Below, piece by piece: positions 55,611 through 64,000 of a DNA stretch of 64,000 bases. Below the pieces are notes generated by a model. It worked only from the letters and a program-made list of their open reading frames with translations. It had not been told where the DNA came from and searched no databases. Made by a program: the position numbers and the translations under genes. Within the stretch, counting starts at the first letter, position 1. The number at the start of each line of letters is the position of its first letter. The stretch comes from Cristatella mucedo (taxonomy: Eukaryota > Bryozoa > Phylactolaemata > Cristatellidae), in the NCBI GenBank assembly GCA_009760855.2, contig WPIO01000018.1, forward strand, positions 62,001 to 126,000. The letters run 5' to 3'.

Positions 55611-56215
55611 AGGGGCCGATGGACGGGCCACGCGTCGACCGAGCGGGCTTCGCGGAGTGGCCGACCTCCGCTCCCGCCTGCCAGCCGCCCGTTCGCGCCA
55701 GCGCTCTTTTTGCGCCGCTCGTGCGCGTCGGGGGGGGACAGCAGGTGCGGCGGCGGCAGTCGTCTTCGGCCGGCACTTCGGACCGCTGGAAGATCCATCG
55801 ATGCATGCGCATGCGCGTCCGCGGCTCCGAAAAATCGCCGGGGGCGGCGTGCGCGCGCAGGCGCCGAGGCGCATCCGGGTGCCAGCTGCAGCAGTCCTTT
55901 AAAAGCATGGAGCCCTCGGTGGCTGGGGCCAGCGCTGCCGAGTCCGCGCAGGCGTTCGCGAGTCTCCTACGCGAGGCTTCCGGTAGCGAGACTTGGCCGT
56001 CGGCCGCTGCTCGATATCGCACCGTGACGTACGCGACGTCTGCCTACATTGCAGACTGTCAGCGATCGTTCTGCGGTCAAGGCCGGTCGACCGGGCTGCT
56101 GGCCTGATCTGCTGAGGCGTGGATGGCCGCAGTTAGTCGTGCTGCAACTCTCCGCTCGTACTGTCGTGCCTCAACTCTCCGCTCGTAGCTCGTAGTCTGC
56201 CGCCGATGGCTCTGC
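55611..56215. other. CpG-rich upstream flank of Dbx
   Basis: Frames on both strands reflect composition. A near repeat (CTGTCGTGCCTCAACTCTCCGCTCGTA) occurs at about 56140-56190. No gene recognised. Confidence 0.35.
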
Positions 56216-56218
56216 TCT

Positions 56219-56505
56219 GCAGGTCCTAGACTGTGGAATTCTTGCACAACGACCACTACTTTGCAGCTGGCGACGACTATGGCGCAAAACCTTTTCAGCC
56301 GTCCTAAACTGTTGCTTTCGTGCTACTCACTACCTTAATTGCTCTCCTGACTCAGCTACGCTTCTCACTTTCTCTTTTTTTGTGCGATGAAGTCTGCTGG
56401 CTACCGAATGCGTACCGAAAGCCGCACCGGCTGTGAGTGCGCTGTACAAAAGCTCTCCGGCGTAACACTCACCTAGTCTCTGTAGCTTCGTGGAGTTACA
56501 GCCGG
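56219..56505 (+). mobile_element. LINE B 3' end, decayed
   Basis: TCCTAGACTGTGGAATTCTT onward is the reverse complement of the LINE B terminal region seen at 8464-8938, ending in CGTGGAGTTACAGCCGGAGAT without the TACAT tail. Confidence 0.75.
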
Positions 56506-56509
56506 AGAT

Positions 56510-57105
56510 GCCTTATGTCTTGGTTTTTTGCCTGGCACGTCTCTATCTACCTTTCTCGGGTAAATCAGAGACGGGCCGTCGCTTCGGAAACTCTAGAAAA
56601 CTCTGGAATACATTTATTTTATTTTAGAATAAACTCTAGAATTTAAGACTCTATGGTTTTATACTCTATTATTATTCTAGTTTATTTTATTTTATTTTTT
56701 CTAGAATAAATTTATCCTAGAAAACTCTAGAATAAAATGAATCCTCACGCTTCAGGGACGCTTTCCTTTTCGCGGGTAGCGAAGCGTGGCCATTCGCGTT
56801 TCCTGGGTCAGCGCTCCTACATACATCTGTCCTATTTATATTTGTCCTATTTACGTTCGCTCTATTAGTATCTGTTCGCTCTACCACTCGCTCCTCTGGT
56901 GATCCTCTCGCCCAGCGTACGTCGCCAAATCCACAGAAGTGGCCTTGACCCTAGAGGCGGCGGGCCTATCTTCTTCTGCTTCGCTATCTCCTCACCCGAG
57001 TTTCGCCTGGCTTTCTTCCGGCGCCTCGTCGTCAGCCAATCACAGTGGTTCTCTCAAGCTACGCTGATGCCACTCCATCGACGGTTAGGCCAGTCATGCA
57101 GGGAC
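56510..57105. other. Unassigned spacer
   Basis: Repeats of TCTAGAATAAA and its complement at 56590-56740 (low complexity). Nothing else recognised. Confidence 0.35.
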
Positions 57106-58360
57106 CAAGGCTGCGCACAATAACAATGTTATTGTATTCAATATTCTGATATTCAACAATAAATATATCGCAATATTCAATTCCAAAAATACAGTATGTT
57201 GCAACGTTCTACGCCACCGATGCAATATATTGCGCATCTTACACATCACATATTGCAATTTATCGTCTGTGATTTTACCAATCCTCTTCATACTATTCTT
57301 CGTTATCATCAGCTCGTTATCTCTGAGTCATTTCCATTCACTATCAAGGCGCGACCAGAGCCAAATTCCACAGTAACTTGTTTTGATTCAGAAAAAGCAG
57401 CGTCTCCGAGGTTCTGGGCTGAAAACTACGACGCTGATGACAGAACACTCGCTTTGCCATTGAATCCTCAGATCAGCCATCAATCATAAGAGCGAAAGTG
57501 GTAGCAGTAGCGACCTTGACAGATATCTTTTTTCCACCGCCTCCACCAGCTTGAGCATATATTTCCTTGAGTACTTTGACAGAGATCGCTGTTGCAGTTT
57601 CGTATTGCTTTGGATGAGGTCTTTTTCGCAAGAGATCAATTCGAGCTCATCCACGACGATCCATTCCAGCCATTTGAATACATTGGTTGACTGACTATCC
57701 AGCATGTGCTCCTAGGTGGTCTGTCCAGATACTGATTGTCCAGTTTCGGTGATGACGCCGTTTTGGATTTGCCGTCTCCAAGTGCTTTTTGCGCCAAGTG
57801 AAACATTTCTAGATAATTCGGGTGCTCCTGCTTGATGTGGCATATCAGATTAGCGAAGCCGGGCTTAATGTTTTGTTTGCGAATAGTACCAATAGTGCAT
57901 TTCCACGTATTGGCTTCAGAACCAACAGGATTCTTGCCAAAGAAAAGCTGACAGACCTTTTTGTTGTCAGATAGGAGTGTAGAACAAAAACCTGAACTCG
58001 ACATCAAAAATGGCGACCTCTAAGACAACAAAATGGCGCAGCTACGATAGTTCACGATTGTGCACTTGGACAAATGTGATTGGTTAAAAGTGACTTCTAC
58101 GGCTATATATCTGGATATGATTTTGTTGGCTCTTTTCAAATGTGAAAAGTCAATTTATGTATTTTTATGTATTATGTATCACGCGAGACAGTCGAATAGA
58201 TTTATCATAATACCTTAATATATTAGAATACATTGTCAAATATATTGGTACTGTTAACCAATCCCGTACAATATATTGGTATTGCCAAGCGAATCAGCAC
58301 AATATATTGTAGCTAATATTGCAGTATATTTTGTCTACAATGTATTGTTGCGCAGCCTTG
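57106..58360 (-). mobile_element. hAT-type transposon, internally deleted
   Basis: Termini CAAGGCTGCGCA and, inverted, CAAGGCTGCGCAACAATA. Flanks GCAGGGAC and CAGGGGAC are an imperfect 8-bp duplication. Both subterminal regions carry many CAATATATTG-like motifs, as hAT transposase binding sites do. Inside, on the minus strand, are the first parts of a transposase (see next entry). The length of 1255 bp is far below an autonomous hAT. Confidence 0.85.
57484..58007 (-). pseudogene. hAT transposase fragment (BED finger), frameshifted
   Basis: Frame 58007-57636 has KNPVGSEANTWKCTIGTI, then PGFANLICHIKQEHP, the layout of a BED zinc finger (aromatic, Cys, spacer, H-x4-H). One zinc-ligand Cys is replaced: the block reads KCTIG where a second Cys is expected. 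A frameshift near 57700 moves the sequence to frame 57705-57484, VFKWLEWIVVDELELISCEK, typical of the region after the BED finger in hAT transposases. The DDE core and dimerization domain are absent. Confidence 0.82.
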
Positions 58361-58640
58361 CAGGGGACAGAGAGTACGCGTTGAGCCCGTCAGGCTGTCT
58401 CGTCCGCCTCAGCGTTTCGATCGCTGGTAGAGTGTGTCGTCGCTTACGCGGGAGATGGCGCGCACGAGCTATGACCGATGGGGACGCAGCGCCAAGAAGG
58501 CGTAGCGAGCCGTCACACTACGAGCCCCGGCGCAACCTGTCATCGCGCTAGGGCGCGAGGAACGCGGCAAAAGAGCGTTTCGCGATCGGAAGAAAGAGAG
58601 GCACCGCGCACGCACTCGTCTCCTTCCGTCGCGGTAAGGC
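58361..58640. other. GC-rich spacer
   Basis: No feature recognised. Confidence 0.35.
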
Positions 58641-58649
58641 AGTCGGGGA

Positions 58650-58672
58650 GAGAGACAGAGAGAGAAAGAGAG

Positions 58673-58714
<42 letters not shown>

Positions 58715-58736
58715 CGAGAGAGACAGAGAGGGAGAA

Positions 58737-58781
<45 letters not shown>

Positions 58782-58816
58782 GAGAGAGAGAGGAGAGAGA
58801 GAGAGAGAGAGAGAGA
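58650..58816. repeat. (GA)n microsatellite
   Basis: GA runs with occasional GGGA and ACAG units, about 165 bp. Confidence 0.96.
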
Positions 58817-58951
58817 AGCACCCAAAGCTGAAAGCCTGCGAGTACGGACGTATCGCGTATCGAATGACGGGGAGAGTTATGTTCCGGCCGCGTGCTCGAT
58901 CTGCTCCGCGAGCCTCGCGCCGAGCACGAACGAGATGCTCAGACTAGCGAT

Positions 58952-60006
58952 AGTAATAATAATAATAATAATTGTAATGCACTTGATAAAGCACCCTCAT
59001 ATAACTCAATCTCTTTCTAGGCGCTTTACATTTGCTGCAAAGGGAAACGCGATTGAACGGTGAGTAATATCATGCTTGATAAACAACATGAATAACATGG
59101 TCAGGGGTTACATGCACAGGGTCAGCATGCAAATGTGGTTAGTGGCAGCCTGCACGGTGTCAGCACCCATAAGCACATAAAGGACAAAGCACAGGGACCC
59201 ACTAAATGCTGTCCTAAATAGGTGCATTTTTAAGTTCTTTTTAAATGTCGTCAAGTCAGGGGATATTGTGACGCAAGTCGGGAGTGAATTCCAGGCTTTG
59301 GGAGCATACCAACTAAATGCACGGTCTCCAAAGGATTTGAGGTTTGTACGAGGTATAGGTAAACAGTTAGATTCGGAAACGCGGGTGGCACGATGCTTGG
59401 CCTGGTGGGGGGAGTAGATCTGAGAGATAGGCTGGAGCCAAGGAATGAAGTGGCGTAAAAGTGAGCGACAAAACCTTGAATTCAATCCGTTGCTTGACTG
59501 GTAGCCAGTGCAGGTCGGTGAGAAGTGGTGAAATGTGGAAACTGCGACGCTCGCGACAGACAAGCCTAGCTGCAGAGTAGTTTTGCACCAGCTGTAATCG
59601 CCTGATTGCACATGCCTGTAGGCCAGCAAGCAGTGAGTTACAAAAGTCAAGACGGGATTTCACAATTGCATGGACCAACTTAGATGTGGTATCTCTATCC
59701 AAACAAGTCCGAACTTCAGCGATTTTATGTAGCTGAAAGTAGGCAGCCTTTACTGTGGAGCTGGTGTGGTCGTCTAAAGAACGGTCACTTTGGAACATGA
59801 CACCTAGATTTCGTGCAGATTAAATAGGAGATATGCTGGCAGAGCCGATTTTTACCGTCAGCCTTTCCAATTTCTGAATCGCGCTTGGTTTTCCCATAGC
59901 TCGTAAGTTAGCTTTATCATTATTTAATTTAAGAAAATTTGCTGCCAACCATGTGCGGATGTCATCAATACGTGCAGCAAGGGACGAAGGCCGGGAGGGA
60001 TCAAAG
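58952..60006 (-). mobile_element. LINE A copy, 5'-truncated
   Basis: Minus strand: tail with AAT repeats (58952-58975), hairpin, UTR, the full C-terminal domain in slightly broken frames (59108-59798), and the DDIRTWLAANFLKLNND block (to about 60000). Truncated just after the SRPSS block. Confidence 0.9.
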
Positions 60007-61380
60007 CGATGGCGGCGTGCGTGCACCGGGCGGTGCACTCAGCTGTGAGCGCTCACGCCGAGAGATCCGGGATTGACCGCTACCAGCGCGCGCACGCGCG
60101 CGAATCTACTTCAAATCGGTCGGTTTCGGAGCGAAGCCTGCTTTTAGCGCCTCGAATCCGGCGCGTGCGGCCGGCGGGCGAGCGAGCGATCGGGTGTCGT
60201 AGAGCTCTGCGACAGCGGCGGCGGACGGCGGCGGCTTCCGCTGCAGCGCTTCGAGCGCGATCTCCATGCGCTGTCGGCGCCTCGCATTTCCGCCACCCGT
60301 CGAGCTTCCGCGATTGGATTTCGCTCCGTCGGACGCCGCCGCACGTCCGAGCGCTCCCAGAGCACACAGATCGCCTGCCCGGCTAGTTTCCCCGCGGCGG
60401 CTCCCTTTCTGTTTGCTCGCGTACTGACTGCTATCGCGGCCGCAAACACGAAGACGCCGACGACACACTCGGCGTCCGGTCGGCCACCAAAGTCTCTGTC
60501 GTGCTCTCAATGGCGGAGGCGCGAAGTCGCTTTTTGAGCTTCGCAGAATTCCGCGGTCGCCGCGCGGGCGGCGGCGGCGGCGGATTGGCGCACCCGTCGA
60601 GCTGCGCCGCCCGCCCGTGGTCGCCCGCCCATCGCGCGACGCGGTCTTTCGGCGCTGTCTTCCGTGCTCGCTGCTTTCGGCGTCGCCGAGTTCGGCGCAC
60701 GCCGAATTCGGCCACCGCCCGGCCTCACCTCCCCTCCCCCGCCGCCGCCGCCGTCGCCGCTCTGCATGGGGCGCCCTGCGGGCCTCACTTAGGTTGCACG
60801 CACCTTAACCACCAGCCCAGCCGCCGGCAGTGACCTCTCACCTCCGTTGCTGCTACCTCGCTGCTGTCCGCTCCGGTTTCCTTGCTGCGCAGTTAAACGG
60901 CGCCTGTTTACCGGCCTCAGCTGTGCATTGGCCGCGAAGAAGAAGGTCGGGCGCCGTCAGGTCAGTGCCAACTGTCGCCGCCGCCGCCGGACGCACGCTC
61001 GAGCGCGCCGCCGCCGCCGCCGCGCGCAGTGTACGCTGCCTCGCCGCGTCCTTGGCGGCGCGCTTCCCTGCCGATTGCCGGAGAGCGAGCGCGCTCTGGC
61101 GGGGAGAACTTGTCGTCGCATGCGTCGCGACGCTTTGCGAGCGGCTTCTTCACGCAGCCAGACGGACGCGGGCAGAGCGCTCCCCCGATACGTGCGAGCT
61201 CGGTCGATAGAAGCGGACGGTTGCCGGCAGCTCGACAGCGAACGCGTGCGATCGTGCGCGCACAGGAAGCCGACGGGGGCGTTGGGATGCATTGACAGAG
61301 AGAGAGAGTCGAGGCGCTCGTAGCGGCAGTCAGCTGATCGGACCGCTTCGTTTGCGTAGCGGCAGCAGAGGAGTCTCGAT
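60007..61380. other. CpG-rich block, no gene recognised
   Basis: High CpG content and frames on both strands. An ATG in a good context (60510, plus) and others are present, but there is no recognisable protein. Possibly a CpG-island promoter of a neighbour. Confidence 0.35.
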
Positions 61381-61787
61381 CGACGGCTATCGCCGCCGCC
61401 GCCGCCGCCGCCGCCGCTTGCAGTGGGCGATGAAAAAGTAATAGCCCGCTGCACGAATCTACATCCTGGGTCGTGCAGTGCGATCGCCGCAGGGCTAAGA
61501 CTCGCGGGGGGACTCGTGGGTCATGTGGTCCGCGGAGTCACGCGGTCCGTGGATAAGGCGCTCGCGTTGGAGAGCTTCGCTTCGCGTTGGAGAGCGTCGG
61601 ACGTCGCACGTCCGTCCGCTCGGGGGGCGGGGCTGTTGCACAGCATTGCCGAGCATTGTTTGCGAGTTTAAAGAAAAACTACGAGAGATCTGTGCCCAAG
61701 AGCCGCCGGTCGCTCTCCGCAGACCGGATGTTGGGCAGCCGCGACGAGCGTCCTGTCGTGTCTTGTCGCGCATTCTGGTGGCCGCAG
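61381..61787. other. GC-rich spacer with (CCG)n
   Basis: CGCCGCCGCC run at 61390-61416; no gene recognised. Confidence 0.4.
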
Positions 61788-61913
61788 TAAGTGATTTGAA
61801 TGCAACATCATAAATAATATATAATAATATTAATAAATATAAAATATAATATAATATATAATATTATATAAAATATAATAATCATAAACCAAATCATAAG
61901 TGATTTGAATGCA
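61788..61913. repeat. 17-bp direct repeats around AT-rich insert
   Basis: TAAGTGATTTGAATGCA at 61788-61804 and 61897-61913, perfect, flanking 92 bp of nearly pure A/T. Confidence 0.9.
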
Positions 61914-62139
61914 GCCGATGACGAGATATTTTGGCGGACGATCGATGCTGCCAAGAGAAGAGAAGGCAGCTTTGATCTTCTGCGGTCCAGTCGTTCTAGC
62001 TGAGAAAGTCGTCCTAGCCGAGCCCGAAGTCCCGGGAAGAGGTTGCCCCGATCGGGTCGGATCTTTCGTCGCCAGACGACAGATTCGAGCGCATCGACTA
62101 CAGTTGCTGCGATGTTTCATTTCCTCTCGGTGTAACGAC

Positions 62140-62241
62140 TTGTATCGGCACAGTGCCGATACAATTTTATCTTTATTTTATTTTATTTATTATTTTATTT
62201 ATTATTTTATTTAATATTTTATCGGCACAGTACTGTGCCGA
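62140..62241. repeat. Two palindromes bracketing an AT-rich stretch
   Basis: TTGTATCGGCACAGTGCCGA-TACAA (62140-62164) and TCGGCACAGTACTGTGCCGA (62222-62241) share the half-site TCGGCACAG. Between them lies TTTATTATTTTATT repeat sequence. Confidence 0.9.
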
Positions 62242-62488
62242 CAAAATCTTGAAGCGTCACTGGCCTCTTGACCTGACTCCAAAAAATGTTCACTCCTTAG
62301 CGATGAAGCGAAGTGTTGGACAAAGCTTGCAAGATGGCGCATGCAATGCATTCTCGCTGAAACTCGTCGGCGCGCCTCACTCTGCTCGCTTCGCTCTATC
62401 CGGCTTAACTGAGTGTCATCAAACGAGAGATACATTACATTGGGCGTGGTGGGCGCTGCAGGCCGGCCGAGCTGGCCAAGCCGTACAC
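62242..62488. other. Unassigned spacer
   Basis: Nothing recognised. Confidence 0.35.
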
Positions 62489-62489
62489 C

Positions 62490-62660
62490 GTCTGGTTGGG
62501 CCGAGTGGTTAAGGCACTCGCCTCGAATCAAGGTCATCAGTGCGAATGTATTTGATTTGATGACCAAGGTCGTCGGTTCGAGCCCCGGCGCATTTGTGAA
62601 GCGCCTTGTTTATTGACAAGTTCTCTCAGGGCGCTATGAAAATGTATTGTATTTACATTT
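62490..62660 (+). mobile_element. SINE family S1-like, copy d
   Basis: GGGCCGAGTGGTTAAGGCACTCG (A box, as in tRNA-Ser/Leu), a head lengthened by an internal repeat (GGTCATCAGTGCGA... GATGACC), GTCGGTTCGAGCCCC (B box), then GTGAAGCGCC, AAGTTCTCTCAGGGCGCTAT and an ATGTATTGTATTT tail. Confidence 0.82.
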
Positions 62661-62925
62661 GTTTACTTCCCCTCGCAGACGCATACGCGTCGATGGCTCC
62701 TGCTTCGCTTTTACCCTTGGCCATAAGCGCGTGTGCAGTTTGAAAGAAAACACAATCGTGCATAGGAAAATTCACCCAGACTGAACACTCAGGCTGTAAG
62801 GAAAATGAGTGGCTTAGTCTTTTTTTTTAGAATGTCGTCGAATTAGGAGACGACAATGTGATATCGGTCGGTAGCGAGTTCCAGGCTTTTGGAACACAGT
62901 AATAGCCTTGCCCCAGATTATAGTA
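62661..62925. other. Unassigned spacer
   Basis: Includes a faint LINE A-like GAGTTCCAGGCTTTTGG near 62876, minus strand. Confidence 0.35.
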
Positions 62926-63003
62926 ATAATAATAATGCACTTGATAAAGCGCCCTCAAAGAACTCAATCGCTTTCTGGGCGCTTTACATTTGCTGCAAAG
63001 GGA
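62926..63003 (-). mobile_element. LINE A-type tail fragment
   Basis: AATAATAATGCACTTGATAA, GCGCCCTCAAAGAACTCAAT, GGGCGCTTTACATTTGCTGC: a clean hairpin. Confidence 0.85.
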
Positions 63004-63810
63004 GCTTTCGTGCTACTCTCTCCTTCTCTTCCTCTATATCTCTATATCTCTCGGCTACTGTTATCCTGAGACTACAGGCGCCGCATTGCGTGGTGCTATC
63101 TTCATATAAAGCCGAATGGAAGCGGTGAGGTGCCGCAGCCCATGTGAATACTAACTTTGAGATGCTGCCAAGAAGTACTGAGCTAGTTTTTAGCCTCGTT
63201 TGGAGCCACCGGTAGTATGCGACGACAAAGGCCCCGAATTGTACTCGGGTACCCAGAGATGCACTGTCTGGATATTTTGTATTGCTTTCTCGAGGGACTG
63301 GGACATAAGCATACACAAGATTAAGTCATATCTCACCAAGACTAGTCCTTTTATTACAGGCTGTTCTAATTGAATTTCAAATTAAGCTAGCATATTCAAT
63401 GCATTCCGCGTGACCTGGTAGGCCAGCTTCCAAAAGGAGTCATATATCAAGGCCCAGGCGGTGGGGGGGGGGCACATTTGGAGTCCGAGTTGGCCTCAAA
63501 AATTTACCTGGGGCCTTGCCGTAGCTATAGAGGCACTATTTCTGATGACGACCAGTCTCAAGAACAGTCGTCTGTAAAGCGTTTACCGCTCCACCAGTGG
63601 GATGATTAGTGGCTGAGCCAGCGCTGAGTCAGCCTGTGACCCATGACCCGTGACCTGCGATGAATTAGATGCATTTTTCCGTTTGAAATACCAGATATGC
63701 TGCTTTGTAAGCTAAGAAACGTTGTTGCTGCTGTGTGAATGCTTGATTTTTGTACGCATTTTTGTAATTTGTATACGTATATTTTGTATTTGCCGACTGC
63801 ACACGTATAC
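63004..63810. other. Unassigned spacer with a 110-codon ORF
   Basis: The minus frame 62984-63316 (VPVPRESNTKYPDSASLGTR...) is protein-like, but ends inside the LINE A tail and has no recognised domain. A G9 run lies near 63463. Confidence 0.25.
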
Positions 63811-63811
63811 G

Positions 63812-64000
63812 TAAATAATAATAAGAATAATACATTTGATTTAGTGCCCTAAGGAAAAACAATCTACTTCTAGGCACTTTAAATTTGCTGCGAAGGAAGC
63901 ACGGTCGAATGGTTAGTGGTAGCATGCTCAATGACAACAATCATCTTATGGTTAGTGGTGACATTCAAAGGGTCAGCATGCAAACATGGTTGCAGAATGC
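63812..64000 (-). mobile_element. LINE A 3' end, cut by window edge
   Basis: AATAATAAGAATAATACATT, TAGTGCCCTAAGG, diverged hairpin and UTR; continues beyond the window. Confidence 0.8.

Noticed and set aside
62497-62600. tRNA-Ser/Leu gene
   Set aside because: A and B boxes are present, but the head cannot form proper anticodon and variable arms, and it is fused to a LINE A-type hairpin tail: a SINE. The same applies at 48545 and 52375.

Overview
The window is nuclear DNA from an animal. It holds split genes with canonical GT/AG splice sites, a homeobox gene, one pol III tRNA gene, tRNA-derived SINEs and very many non-LTR retrotransposon copies. The bilaterian developmental gene, high CpG content and CR1/L2-like LINEs suggest a bilaterian invertebrate. 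I cannot name the phylum from the sequence.

Layout. From 1 to about 44 kb (and again from 58.9 kb) the DNA is a transposon graveyard. One CR1/L2-like LINE, called LINE A here, recurs on both strands as 5'-truncated, frameshifted copies and often inserts into its own older copies. A second LINE (LINE B, tail of TACAT repeats), a solo LTR with a 5-bp target duplication (24595-25032), an unclassified DNA-transposon-like repeat (R1), a foldback element with a 10-bp duplication, a 98-bp perfect palindrome and telomere-like repeats (33410-34205), and several SINE families fill most of the rest. A tRNA-Ser(GCU) gene lies at 5231-5312. Between the repeats I find two short minus-strand exons (26551-26689 and 25938-26011). 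They join in phase and encode an RIIa-type dimerization/docking domain, the start of a ciliary or sperm type protein whose later exons I cannot place with confidence. A few weaker exon candidates are listed with low confidence.

From about 44.4 to 57 kb base composition changes to GC- and CpG-rich, and LINE A disappears. Here lies a complete four-exon Dbx-type homeobox gene on the minus strand (coding exons 55203-54819, 53057-52845, 52092-51875, 49690-49433). The exons join in frame to a 357-residue protein with an Eh1-like repressor motif, a polyalanine tract and a Dbx homeodomain split at residues 44/45. Only SINEs and simple repeats have entered its introns. Clusters of TAAT-type sites in its last intron and 3' flank are candidate enhancers. 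A decayed hAT transposon follows at 57106-58360, then a further LINE A copy, another CpG-rich block (60-61.8 kb) and mixed repeats to the end.

Working relationships. SINE family S1 carries a 3' tail matching the LINE A 3' hairpin, so LINE A probably mobilised it. The Dbx product is expected to be a nuclear transcriptional repressor in neural progenitors, by family knowledge.
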